From contig OX393577.1 in assembly GCA_947652605.1 (NCBI GenBank), forward strand, positions 8,246,868 to 8,310,867: DNA of 64,000 nucleotides, in the 5' to 3' direction. Under the pieces are notes generated by a model. That model saw only the letters and a list, made by a program, of their open reading frames with translations. It searched no databases and was not told where the DNA came from. Position 1 is the stretch's first letter. Every line of letters starts with the position of its first letter. Source of the DNA: Elmis aenea. Lineage: Eukaryota; Arthropoda; Insecta; Coleoptera; Elmidae. This document shows positions 34,866 to 46,195 of this stretch, piece by piece. Made by a program: the position numbers and the translations under genes.

Positions 34866-37800
34866 ATGGCTGAAACCAGCGACGCACGAGGATATGCAAA
34901 ACTCGGGAAAAATAAACGCCGTAAGAGCGATTTTCAAGCCACGAATGGATTTTCAAATATATCGCCCCCCAAAGATTCCTATAACGCTATATATTTGTCG
35001 TTTGTTTTGGGAGGAGCTGGATTTCTCTTCCCTTACAACAGGTTGGTAACCAAAAACGATTAATTGGATTTAGAAATGGGATTATTAATCACTCATGAAT
35101 TTTATTTGCAGTTTTATTATGGCAATGGATTATTTTAAAATTAGGTATCCCGGTACCCCAGTTGTGTTTGACATGTCTTTAGTATATATTGTTGTTGCAT
35201 TTATTACTGTTCTTGGGAACAATCTTTTAGTTGAAACTTTCAGCCTTAATTCTAGGATAAATTTTGGTAAATATACGCTAACAATGATGTTTAAAACACT
35301 ATTGATGGCTTGTTTCAGGGTATTTTATGTCTTTTGTAACTCTTATTTTCGTCGTAATATGTGAAGTATGGTGGGAAGCCTTTGGTACAGCAACCTCTTA
35401 TACTGTTAATTTGGCTGCTGTTGCTATTGTAGCTGTGGGATGTACAGGTAAAACATATTTATTATAATTTACTATTAACTTGGTGTAGAAGTATAAAACG
35501 GTTTTTTCGATTAAAAAAAAAAAAGTAAGAAATATAAAAAATTTAAAAGTAAAGCTATTTTTAAACCGAAATACAGATTGGAGAGTAAAAGCCCTTTTTC
35601 TTAAAACTTAATAACTCGTTTAAAAAGATATATAATATGCTTTCCAAAAATGTTGCCAATCTGATATGAAAAAAAAATGTAGGTAAACATGGAATGTATA
35701 GAGAACATTTTTCGCCAAATATTGTAATTAGTAACTACTAATTACCTCACCTCGACACCGCTGGTAGAAGAGGTTACTGGATAATATATAATACAACTAC
35801 TAATTACCGAGAAAACCTACAAACACTTCAAATTTTGATAACCCTGTACATATTTTGTTCTTTAAATGTAACAGTAAAAGTGTTGAATTGTGCGGGCGAA
35901 AAAATCGGAAGCTGGGACCCGAGCAGGGTAATGCGTGCAGAATTTAAGAGCTACGACTCCATTCTAACCAGAAAAAAATCGACTACGAGTAATTCCGGTT
36001 CCGGCTCCAAAACCCTGCTAACAGTCCTACCTATTATACGGTTCCAAGTAAATCAATTAGTACTGTCACGTATCTGAAGTTCAAAAATTGAATCATTTCA
36101 AAGCGATGGATCTCCTTAGACCAGTGCTTCTCAACCTTTTTGCATTTGCGCCCTCCTTTTCCATATAAATGTTTATTGTGCCCCCCTTCCTATTTTTTTT
36201 TGGGATGCTGCCAACATCTTATTTGATAAACAGGGTGTGTATAAATTGACGAAAGTTTAAAGTTTAAAAAAATTTCCAATTTCCTTCACATCTTTTATGT
36301 AAAAAAATCAAATATTTTGTTATGGGCCTAATTGTTTGTAGAAATGTTAAAAAACGTTTATGCAATGCGTAACGCATATTATTTTGTTTAGAAACCGATT
36401 GAAAATATTTTTTATAGGTGTCTAAAGTTTTTAAAATTTGTCCAAGGGTATAATACCCTTCACATAGGTATTTTATGTAAAAAAATCAAATATTTTGTTA
36501 TGGGCCTAATTGTTCGTAGAAATATTAAACAACGTTTATGCAATGCGTAACGCTTATTATTTTGTTTAGAAACCGATTTAAAATATTTTTTATAGCTGTT
36601 TAAACAAATATACCGAACGCCTTGTACTACAAAGGGCTTAAGATTAGATTTTTAATGAATTACCTGTGGAAATTAAACAAAACAACGTTAATATCAAATT
36701 TTAAAAAATTATGCGTAGAATATGTGAAAAATAATGTTGAGAAATAATAGTTTAAGAGAATAGGCACAAATAAATAAATAAATTTCCTTTTTATTGAAAA
36801 ATTCAAACATGTGAGACGTGACCAATTATTTTTATCCAATTAACAATTGGGCACATTATACTGTTTTTTTTTTAATATTCATCCGATTTGTTTGAATATA
36901 CATTACGGAATTGTTACATTTTCAATAAAGCTAAATTAAAAAATCTGGAATTACTGGACGGTATCTTAATTTTTGCCGTTGTTTCCAACGTTTCGCTTAT
37001 ATACTCATAAGCATCCTCAGGGCTACAACAAATTTACAAATCCCTTTTACAAACCAAAATTTTTGCAAAAAAAAACAAAAATTTACAATAACTTTTTTAA
37101 AACATGATAGGTTCATATTAAAATACATTAATTACAATGATACTTACAAATTAACAACAGTTTTTTTTTTTATATCATCTCAGCCACATCACAGTTTTTT
37201 TCGTAATATTAAAGATTTAAAAATTAAAAGTATTATAATTAGTGACAACAATTAGTTGTAAACTTTTTAAATGTCTTGTTAATAAAATGGATTCTATAAT
37301 TATTATAATTGCAAAATTTGAAGATTGAAAAAATAAAGATACCGTCCAGTAATTCCAGATTTTTTAAATTCTTTTCTATTGAGACTAACACAAAACGTAC
37401 GTTCATATTATTATTGTATTGTTACAGTTCAACAATCAAGTTTTTATGGGTACACAAGCATGTTACCTGCAAGATATACCCAAGCTGTTATGGTGGGAGA
37501 AAGTAACTAAAAACCCTCTTCAAGTGTTTAAATAAATAAACTAACGATACCCTTTTCAGGTGCTTCGGGTGTATTCACATCATCAGTCAGAGTAATAACC
37601 AGATTTCTAGTGTCTGAAATCCGAGGAAGTACAATTTATTTTTTTACTGTATCAGTGTCGGCGGTAGCAACTTGTTTTGCTATGTACCACTTAATACGAA
37701 GGACAGATTTTATTCAGTTTTACATTGCTTTATGTGATAGAGCCAAAACTAGAATTACTTTAGAACCAACAGAAGATGCTGGTTTGGTAATGACTGAAGT

Positions 37801-40800
37801 TTGGTGAACAGAGAGCAGCTTTAAGTTAATTTTGTTTGCAGATTGAAACGACTGACGCGCAGTATGGAGTTTTAAAAATACAAAATAGTCCTCCGCCAAC
37901 TGGAACAAGTTTAAGTTTTACTAATCCTGTATATGAACCGTCCGCTCCAGCTCCTACTTATAAAGTGGAAGATGTTGTGATAAGAGGAAGAACGAGTACT
38001 AGTACTGGTAGAGGCCTTGGCAGTATACGAAGTAATTATTTTTAAATATAATCCAAACTTTACAGTACTTTAATAATTTATCATTTACGAATCAATCGAG
38101 TCAATCAGAGAATCGGTCACTCGAAGGACCATTGTTGAATTTAAATGACAAAAATGAACGGTTGGGTTCACTTACCACAGGTCCGTGCAACGTTTTAATC
38201 CAAAGGGCCAATTGTAAATTTTATTCGTAACGGGCTACACGACTTTCTAGTGGATATGAAGATTCTTCTAAGGGTGAAGGGTGCGGAGAAATTTTGTAAC
38301 AGATTTTTTTTTCGCGTATAAATTTTCAGTATGTTCCCACCCCTCTTTCTACAATTCTTCTTATTAGGAGAAGAGATAGTGAAGCGGGTAGTAATCAAAA
38401 TCATGTTGTTTATCCGAGGGAAAGGCACATGGGCAAATGCCCTGATTCTTTGCCCGCAGAAGCTCAGTACATGCCTTTATGGCAAGCATGCACAGACAGA
38501 CGGCCATACAAAACCAACCAAAAAGGCGCGACAAAATGCAAAATTAAAAAATATAACAAAACGCACTTTTAGCCCAATGAACGATACCTAACATCATATT
38601 CTACGAAAAATATAAGCATTTCAATAAGCATACCTCATAACGTCAAATAGTAACATGCCTATTGTTGTTTTATGACTAGAAATATTAAAAGTAAATGTAT
38701 TATTTGATTGCCATATAACCACACTAATGGCAAATATTTTATTAGTATTGCAAGTTTTATTACAGAATCATTTCAATCCAACATTAACATTAAATTCGTT
38801 TTAAAACTGCAAAACTTTGAATGTTACCTACATTTTATTACAAAGAACTAACATATATGCCCAGGACCGGCTCAGACGTCGGCTTTTCGGGCCCCAGATC
38901 GAAGCCGTGCGCTCAAAGGGGCCCCGCTCTTTCAAATTTCCAAGAAAATTTTATAATAACATTATAATTCATAAAGAGATTTGATGACAGTATGAGAATC
39001 TTGTAAAAGGCCAGAGATGCAGAGTTGGTTAAATGGGTCAAAATGATCTATGATTTTAAGAGTTATTCTATGAAAAGAAATCTTGCAATAATTAATAAAT
39101 TTTGCCCTATTGATAAAAAAATTAAAAAATTAAATAATGAAATCAAAGTGGCCATTGAAAAAAAAACTAGTGTCACGACGCTAGAGTCACCGTGTGAACT
39201 ACCCTTAAGAGATTTTTTTTTCAGGGGGTATTCATGCACGATGGGAGATAACTAAAGCAATCTATCCTTACATGGTATCAATATGTTTGGCTTATTTTAC
39301 AACACTTTGTTTATATCCCGGAATTGCGTCAGAGATTGTCAGTTGCCGATTGGGTTCTTGGATGCCAATCCTCATGATGGCAATTTTCAATGGTGCGGAT
39401 TTGCTTGGGAAAATGTTGGCTGCATCTTCGTGGCAGTGGACTGGAAGTCGATTGGTTCGGTGTTGTGTAACCAGATTAATAATGATTCCACTTATGCTTA
39501 TGTGCGCAGCTCCAAGGGCCGAACCGATATTTTCAGCTGAAATATTCGCGTTCATGTTTGCCCTAATACTGGGTTTAAGTAACGGTATCTTGGGAAGCGT
39601 ACCCATGATCCAAGCTCCTAGTAAAGTTGAAGACTGTCATCGAGAACTTACAGGTAAGTTTAAAACAATGTACAGGGTGGTGCATTTATCGATGCTCACC
39701 ATTGCTATCTTGGAAACGGTAAGAGCTACAAAGTCGGTTAAATAAGAAAAAAGTTGCAATGTTTTATGGCGATTGAGAAAATTCTAGATATGTTGATTCC
39801 TTTTTGATTTATTACAACAACAACAAAAACTGAAAAACATGACTATAAAAAAACATTATCTTCTCTACCATTGACGCTTTTTTATTTAAACTTGCTAAGT
39901 CAAAAACTACATTTACCAAGCTTAGATGAAAAAGCATCAACAGTAGGGAAGAATAATAGGAGTATTTTTCTAAAATCACATTTTTTACTTTTTTTGTAAT
40001 AAATCTACACCGAATCAAAATATCCAGGATTTCTTTTCAGATTCTCAAGGACCATAAAAATGTACAACTATTTTCTGATTTATTACATTTCAAATGTGGG
40101 GGGGGCAGGACATGGACCTATTTAACGTTTTAAACAATATAAAAAATAAGAAATTTTGCTTTTTTGAGTTAATTTTTGAAGTTTCTTACAAACAAAATAT
40201 TGGATCGTTTCCTAAATTAGTATTTCGTTGTAGACAACCATTTTAAGGATGTCCTGAAAATTTCAAGTCAATATCTTAAGCAGTTAAAAAATTATTAGCG
40301 AATATGTGTTTTAAAACGATAGAAAAATTAAGAAATTTTGCTTTTTTGAGTTAATTTTTGAAGTTCCTTACAAACAAAATATTGAATCGTTTCCTAAATC
40401 AGTTTTTCGTTGTAGATAAGCATGATAAACATGTCCTGAAAATTTCAATTCAGTACCTTAAGCAGTTAAAAAATTATTCGCGAATATGTGTTTTAAAACG
40501 ATAGATAAATTAAGAAATTTTGCTTTTTTGAGTTAATTTTTGAAGTTTCTTACAAACAAAATATTGGATCGTTTCCTAAATCAGTTTTTCGTTGTAGATA
40601 AGCATCTTAAAGATGTCCTGAAAATTTCAATTCAGTACCTTAAGCAGTTAAAAATTTATTCGCGAATATGTGTTTTAAAACGATATAAAAATTAACAAAT
40701 TTTGCTTTTTTGAGTTAATTTTTGAAGTTTCCTACAAACAAAATATTGGATCGTTTTCTAAATTAGTTTTTAGATAAGTATGTTAAAGATGTCCTGAAAA

Positions 40801-43800
40801 TTTCAAGTCAATATCTTAAGCAGTTAAAAAATTATTCGCGAATATGTGTTTTAAAACGATATAAAAATTAAGAAATTTTGCTTTTTTGAGTTAATTTTTG
40901 AAGTTTCTTAAAAACAATATATTGGATCGTTTCCTAAATTAGTTTTTCGTTGTAGATAAGCATCTTAAAGATGTCCTGAAAATTTCAAGTCATTATCTTA
41001 AACAGTTAAAAAATTATTCGCGAATATGTGTTTTAAAACGATATAAAAATTAAGAAATTTTGCTTTTTTGAGTTAATTTTTGAAGTTTCTTAAAAACAAA
41101 ATATTGGATCGTTTCCTAAATTAGTTTTTCGTTGTAGATAAGCATCTTAAAGATGTCCTGAAAATTTCAAGTCATTATCTTAAACAGTTAAAAAATTATT
41201 CGCGAATATGTGTTTTAAAACGATATAAAAATTAAGAAATTTTGCTTTTTTGAGTTAATTTTTGAAGTTTCTTAAAAACAATATATTGGATCGTTTCCTA
41301 AATTAGTTTTTCGTTGTAGATAAGCATCTTAAAGATGTCCTGAAAATTTCAAGTCATTATCTTAAACAGTTAAAAAATTATTCGCGAATATGTGTTTTAA
41401 AACGATATAAAAATTAAGAAATTTTGCTTTTTTGAGTTAATTTTTAAAGTTGCTTACAAACAAAATATTGGATCGTTTCCTAAATTAGTTTTTCCTTGTA
41501 GATAAGCATGATAAACATGTCCTGAAAATTTCAAGTCAATATCTTAAGCAGTTAAAAAATTATTCGCGAATATGTGTTTTAAAACGATATAAAAATTAAG
41601 AAATTTTGCTTTTTTGAGTTAATTTTTAAAGTTGCTTACAAACAAAATATTGGATCGTTTCCTAAATTAGTTTTTCGTTGAAGATAAGCATGATAAACAT
41701 GTCCTGAAAACTTCAATTCAGTACCTTAAGCAGTTAAAAAATTATTCGCGAATATGTGTTTTAAAACGATAGAAAAATTAAGAAATTTTGCTTTTTTGAG
41801 TTAATTTTTGAAGTTTCTTACAAACAAAATATTGGATCGTTTCCTAAATCAGTTTTTCGTTGTAGATAAGTATGATAAACATGTCCTGAAAATTTCAATT
41901 CAGTACCTTAAGCAGTTAAAAATTTATTCGCGAATATGTGTTTTAAAACGATATAAAAATTAACAAATTTTGCTTTTTTGAGTTAATTTTTGAAGTTTCC
42001 TACAAACAAAATATTGGATCGTTTCCTAAATTAGTTTTTCGTTTTAGATAAGCATGTTAAAGATGTCCTGAAAATTTCAAGTCAATATCTTAAGCAGTTA
42101 AAAAATTATTCGCGAATATGTGTTTTAAAACGATATAAAAATTAAGAAATTTTGCTTTTTTGAGTTAATTTTTGAAGTTTCTTAAAAACAAAATATTGGA
42201 TCGTTTCCTAAATTAGTTTTTCGTTGTAGATAAGCATCTTAAAGATGTCCTGAAAATTTCAAGTCATTATCTTAAACAGTTAAAAAATTGTTCGCGAATA
42301 TGTGTTTTAAAACGATATAAAAATTAAGAAATTTTTGCTTTTTTGAGTTAATTTTTAAAGTTTCTTAAAAACAAAATATTGGATCGTTTCCTAAATTAGT
42401 TTTTCGTTGAAGATAAGCATCTTAAAGATGTCGTGAAAATTTCAAGTCATTATCTTAAACAGTTAAAAAATTATTCGCGAATATGTGTTTTAAAACGATA
42501 TAAAAATTAAGAAATTTTGCTTTTTTGAGTTAATTTTTGAAGTTTCTTAAAAACAAAATATTGGATCGTTTCCTAAATTAGTTTTTCGTTGTAGATAAGC
42601 ATGTTAAACATGCCCTGAAAATTTCAATTTAATATCTTAAGCAGTTAAAAAATTATTCGCGAATATGTGTTTTAAAACGATATAAAAATTAAAAAATTTT
42701 GCTTTTTTGAGTTAATTTTTGAAGTTTCTTACAAACAAAATATTGAATCGTTTCCTAAATCAGTTTTTCCTTGTAGATAAGCATGATAAACATGTCCTGA
42801 AAATTTCAAGTCAATATCTTAAGCAGTTAAAAAATTATTCGCGAATATGTGTTTTAAAACGATATAAAAATTAAGAAATTTTGCTTTTTTGAGTTAATTT
42901 TTAAAGTTGCTTACAAACAAAATATTGGATCGTTTCCTAAATTAGATTTTCGTTTTAGATAAGCATGTTAAAGCTGTCCTGAAAATTTCAAGTCAATATC
43001 TTAAGCAGTTAAAAAATTATTCGCGAATATGTGTTTTAAAACGATATAAAAATTAAGAAATTTTGCTTTTTTGAGTTAATTTTTGAAGTTTCTTAAAAAC
43101 AAAATATTGGATCGTTTCCTAAATTAGTTTTTCGTTGTAGATAAGTATGATAAATATGTCCTGAAAATTTCAAGTCAATATCTTAAACAGTTAAAAAATG
43201 ATTCGCGAATATGTGTTTTAAAACGATATAAAAATTAAGAAATTGTGCTTTTTTGAGTTAATTTTTGAAGTTTCTTACAAACAAAATATTGGATCGTTTC
43301 CTAAATTAGTTGTTTGTTGTAGATAAGCATGTTAAAGATGTCCTGAAAATTTCAAGTCAATATCTTAAGCAGTTAAAAAATTATTCGCGAATATGTGTTT
43401 TAAAACGATATAAAAATTAACAAATTTTCCTTTTTTGAGTTCTTTTTTGAAGTTTCTTACAAACAAAATATTGGATCGTTTCTTAAATTAGTTTTTTGTT
43501 TTAGATAAGCATGTTAAAGATGTCCTGAAAATTTCAAGTCAATATCTTAAGCAGTTAAAAAATTATTCGGGAATATGTGTTTTAAAACGATATAAAAATT
43601 AAGAAATTGTGCTTTTTTGAGTTAATTTTTGAAGTTTCTTACAAACAAAATATTGGATCGTTTCCTAAATCACTTTTTCGTTGTAGATAAGCATGATAAA
43701 TATGTCCTGAAAATTTCAAGTCAATATCTTAGGCAGTTAAAAAATTATTCGCGAATATGTGTTTTAAAACGATATAAAAATTAACATATTTCCTTTTTTT

Positions 43801-45904
43801 GAGTTCTTTTTTGAAGTTTCTTACAAACAAAATATTGGATCGTTTCTTAAATTAGTTTTTCGTTTAAGATAAGCATGTTAAAGATGTCCTGAAAATTTCA
43901 AGTCAATATCTTAAGCAGTTAAAAAATTATTCGGGAATATGTGTTTTAAAACGATATAAAAATTAAGAAATTTTGCTTTTTTGAGTTAATTTTTGAAGTT
44001 CCTTGCAAACAAAATATTGAATCGTTTCCTAAATCAGTTTTTCGTTTTAGATAAGCATGTTAAAGATGTCCTGAAAATTTCAAGTCAATATCTTAAGCAG
44101 TTAAAAAATTATTCGCGAATATGTGTTTTAAAAGGATATAAAAATTAAGAAATTTTGCTTTTTTGAGTTAATTTTTGAAGTTTTTTACAAACAAAATATT
44201 GGATCGTTTCCTAAATAACTTTTTCGTTGTAGATAAGCATGATAAACATGTCCTGAAAATTTCAAGTCAATATCTTAAGCAGTTAAAAAATTATTCGCGA
44301 ATGTGTTTTGAAACGATATAAAAATTAAGAAATTTTACTTTTTTGAGTTAATTTTTGAAGTTTCTTACAAACAAAATATTGGATCGTTTCCTAAATTAGT
44401 TTTTCGCTGTAGATAAGCATGATAAACATGTCCTGAAAATTTCAAGTCAATATCTTAAGCAGTTAAAAAATTATTCGCGAATATGTGTTTTGAAACGATA
44501 TAAAAATTAAGAAATTTTACTTTTTTAAGTTAATTTTTGAAGTTTCTTACAAACAAAATATTGGATCGTTTCCTAAATTAGTTTTTCGCTGTAGATAAGC
44601 ATGATAAACATGTCCTGAAAATTTCAAGTCAATATCTTAAGCAGTTAAAAAATTATTCGCGAATGTGTTTTGAAACGATATAAAAATTAAGAAATTTTAC
44701 TTTTTTGAGTTAATTTTTGAAGTTTCTTACAAACAAAATATTGGATCGTTTCCTAAATTAGTTTTTCGCTGTAGATAAGCATGATAAACATGTCCTGAAA
44801 ATTTCAAGTCAATATCTTAAGCAGTTAAAAAATTATTCGCGAATATGTGTTTTGAAACGATATAAAAATTAAGAAATTTTACTTTTTTGAGTTAATTTTT
44901 GAAGTTTCTTACAAACAAAATATTGGATCGTTTCCTAAATTAGTTTTTCGTTGTAGATAAGCATGATAAACATGTCCTGAAAATTTCAAGTCAATATCTT
45001 AAGCAGTTAAAAAATTATTCGCGAATGTGTGTTTTAACCGACCTTGTATCTCTTACCGTTTTCAAGAGAGCAATGGTGAGCATCGAAAAATGCACCACCC
45101 TGTATACTATACAAAAAAAATTGTTCACAAATCTCTGTTTGACTACTGTTTTTACTTTTATTACTCCTGTTAAGAGATTCATGTTCTAGATTATATCTGT
45201 ACGCTTATTTACAAACAACAATTGTTTAAATCATAAAGCTACAATGTGTAGTAATTATTCTGTATATTTATAAAAACACTCCCTTTTTATTTTTCAATTT
45301 TGAGTGCTAGGAAAGTTATTATTCAACTTTTAGTGAATAAGTGCTTTATTTGTCTACAATTTAACGCTAGTATTATACTGGGTATCCTAGATCCCTACCA
45401 TTTTATTGTAAAAGATACAGTTTGCTTAAATTAGATTAATTATTATTAAGTATAAGAGGATCCACAATCCAGAAGTTATGGCAAAAAAATTTAAATTTAT
45501 TGTTTCTTAACTTGTTTCTCTTAATCATTAGATCAACGCGAAAAGACTTTCGTTAAGTTAAGAATCAAAAACGGGCTGGCCGTCCTCATTTAGCTTTACC
45601 CTTGTATTTCATAAATTGTGAAAATGCATTTTTTTTAGGCAATATGATGACGCTCTCCTACAATTTCGGTTTAACAACAGGATCACTAATGGCGTACTTC
45701 TTAGAAACTGTATTAAGTCCAGTGGAAGATCATCCATGTGGCCCCAATCCAATCCACGTAAAACCTCCATATGTACCACCAAATACTACCATTAGTATTA
45801 TAACCACAATCATCAGTACCACAACACCATTCTCTACCCCCATAACTACGTTCTCAAGTACAATGTCGGATATAACCGTTAATTCAACACTGGACATGCG
45901 TTGA
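34866..45904 (+). CDS. equilibrative nucleoside/monoamine transporter, ENT4 type (complete, 8 exons)
   Basis: Exons: 34866-35041, 35112-35266, 35319-35447, 37428-37502, 37560-37798, 37842-38031, 39225-39653, 45639-45904. Joined they give 552 codons and a stop in one frame, close to the 530 of human ENT4. ENT proteins are 11-helix membrane carriers; ENT4 (SLC29A4, PMAT) carries monoamines and, in acid, adenosine. Visible family marks: FLFPYNSFI at the end of helix 1 (the S is split by intron 1), YPGTPVVFDMSL, NLAAVAIVAVGC, QQSSFYGYTSMLPARYTQAV with GES in helices 4-5, a long hydrophilic loop (about 235-320) between helices 6 and 7, LGSWMPILMMAIFNGADLLG and FALILGLSNGILGSVPM in helices 8-10. 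The C-terminus after helix 11 is Thr/Ser-rich with NTT and NST sequons. Intron 5 uses an unusual donor (GAA|GTTTGG); the better-looking GTGAAC nearby would give a stop. Intron 7 holds the satellite-bearing foldback. Confidence 0.93.
36229..36595. repeat. tandem duplication, about 178-bp unit, two copies
   Basis: AAATATTTTGTTATGGGCCT, CGTTTATGCAATGCGTAACG and TTTTGTTTAGAAACCGATT occur twice with the same spacing; TTTTATGT recurs at 36293 and 36471, giving a period of 178 bp. It is preceded by CAGGGTGTGTATAAATTG, a CAGGGTG-type transposon edge, so the duplication may lie inside a degraded element of that group. Confidence 0.75.
36938..37365. mobile_element. MITE with AAAAAATCTGGAATTACTGG terminal inverted repeats
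   Basis: Both ends carry AAAAAATCTGGAATTACTGG then ACGGTATCTT, as perfect inverse copies of about 30 bp. The target duplication is unclear because the flanks are A/T runs. The left part carries the hammerhead-like core on the minus strand (36976-37020). No reading frame is supported. The element lies in intron 3 of the ENT4-like gene, about 60 bp before exon 4. Confidence 0.8.
36976..37020 (-). ncRNA. hammerhead-ribozyme-like core (probably inactive)
   Basis: The minus strand reads CTGAGGA, a hairpin with stem GCTTAT/ATAAGC, GAAA, and a second hairpin CGTTG-GAAA-CAACG, then GC. This is the hammerhead order: CUGANGA, stem II, GAAA, stem III, cleavage triplet. The expected cleavage triplet N-U-H is GGC here rather than GUC, and no stem I pairing is evident between the flanks. 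It is therefore likely to be a decayed ribozyme or a look-alike. Hammerheads of this small kind are known in Penelope-like retroelements. Confidence 0.35.
38032..39224 (+). other. intron 6 of the ENT4-like gene
   Basis: A 1193-bp intron between CGA A|GTAATT and TTTTTTTTCAG. It is AT-rich. At about 38858-38935 a GC-rich phrase (GACCGGCTCAGACGTCGGCT then GGGCCCC twice) looks like the end of an old MITE. If the donor at 38032 is not used, translation would run into TAA at 38043-38045, giving a truncated protein of about 325 residues. Confidence 0.8.
39673..45102. mobile_element. 5.4-kb CAGGGTG-ended element carrying a satellite array
   Basis: The left end CAGGGTGGTGCATTTATCGA and the right end TCGAAAAATGCACCACCCTG are inverse copies with TA outside both (39671-39672, 45103-45104). 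The pairing continues inward for about 70 bp on each side (CCATTGCT, GAAAACGGTAAGAG, TACAAAGTCGGTTAA and their inverses). Between the arms there are about 370 bp of non-repeated sequence and then a 182-bp tandem array. No transposase is present. It fills most of intron 7 of the ENT4-like gene (39654-45638), starting 17 bp after the donor. Confidence 0.88.
40115..45035. repeat. tandem array, 182-bp unit, about 27 copies
   Basis: The phrase CGCGAATATGTGTTTTAAAA recurs every 182 bp (40483, 40665, then 40841 after a 6-bp shorter unit, 41023, 41205 and so on) up to about 45030. Each unit also carries GAAATTTTGCTTTTTTGAGT, AATATTGGATCGTTTCCTAA and ATGTCCTGAAAATTTCAA. Neighbouring units share variants (CATTATCTTAAACAG in consecutive units near 41000-41400; CGCTGTAGATAAG near 44400-44780), which shows local copying. 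Near 44299-44850 units alternate between a short GAATGTG and a long GAATATGTG form, a duplicated dimer. The units are long, contiguous and have no unique spacers, so this is a satellite and not CRISPR. Confidence 0.93.
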
Positions 45905-46042
45905 CCGTTGAAAATCATATCTCTCTTTAGTCGTTAAAAGCTTATATTTTCCGACCTGTTAAAATGTATATTAATTATCCATAGTGTATATTTATTATCT
46001 TAAGCTTAAATAGTGTATCCATGAAGTTATAGACCAAACTTC

Positions 46043-46048
46043 AATAAA
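46043..46048 (+). terminator. polyadenylation signal of the ENT4-like gene
   Basis: AATAAA lies 139 bp after the stop codon and 148 bp before the start of the next gene, so it is the likely polyadenylation hexamer. No other good hexamer occurs in the interval. Confidence 0.7.
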
Positions 46049-46195
46049 ACATAACAAACATATTTAGCCTTCTTTACTGGGGTTGCCATAGAAACTAAAC
46101 AAGTTATACCTGGGAATCACGAATATTTGTTGGGTGTGTGAACGCTGTGTTGAGCTAATTTTTATTACATTAAGTTTCGTCGAGGTTTTTTCATA
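46049..46195 (+). promoter_or_regulatory. short promoter/5' UTR interval of the DRC11-like gene
   Basis: Only about 150 bp separate the polyadenylation hexamer of the ENT4-like gene and the DRC11-like ATG. The promoter must therefore be very compact or overlap the end of the upstream gene, unless an upstream non-coding exon exists. No clear TATA box is seen. Confidence 0.45.

Larger units (their letters stand above)
35448..37427 (+). other. intron 3 of the ENT4-like gene
   Basis: A 1980-bp intron with GTAAAA at the donor and TTGTTACAG at the acceptor. It contains a tandem duplication (36229-36595) and a 428-bp inverted-repeat element (36938-37365), listed separately. A phrase CAGTGCTTCTCAACCTTTTT at 36122 resembles the edge of a hAT-type MITE without a visible partner. 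Confidence 0.85.

Noticed and set aside
39025..39255. 76-codon forward frame before exon 7
   Set aside because: It is Lys-rich intron sequence that runs into the exon in the wrong frame; the acceptor at 39224 gives the family-matching frame.
40115..45035. CRISPR-like array of regular repeats
   Set aside because: Units are 182 bp, contiguous, without unique spacers or cas genes, and the genome is eukaryotic. It is a satellite-type tandem array.
45730..45918. Minus-strand Val/Ile-rich frame
   Set aside because: Antisense of the last exon of the ENT4-like gene.
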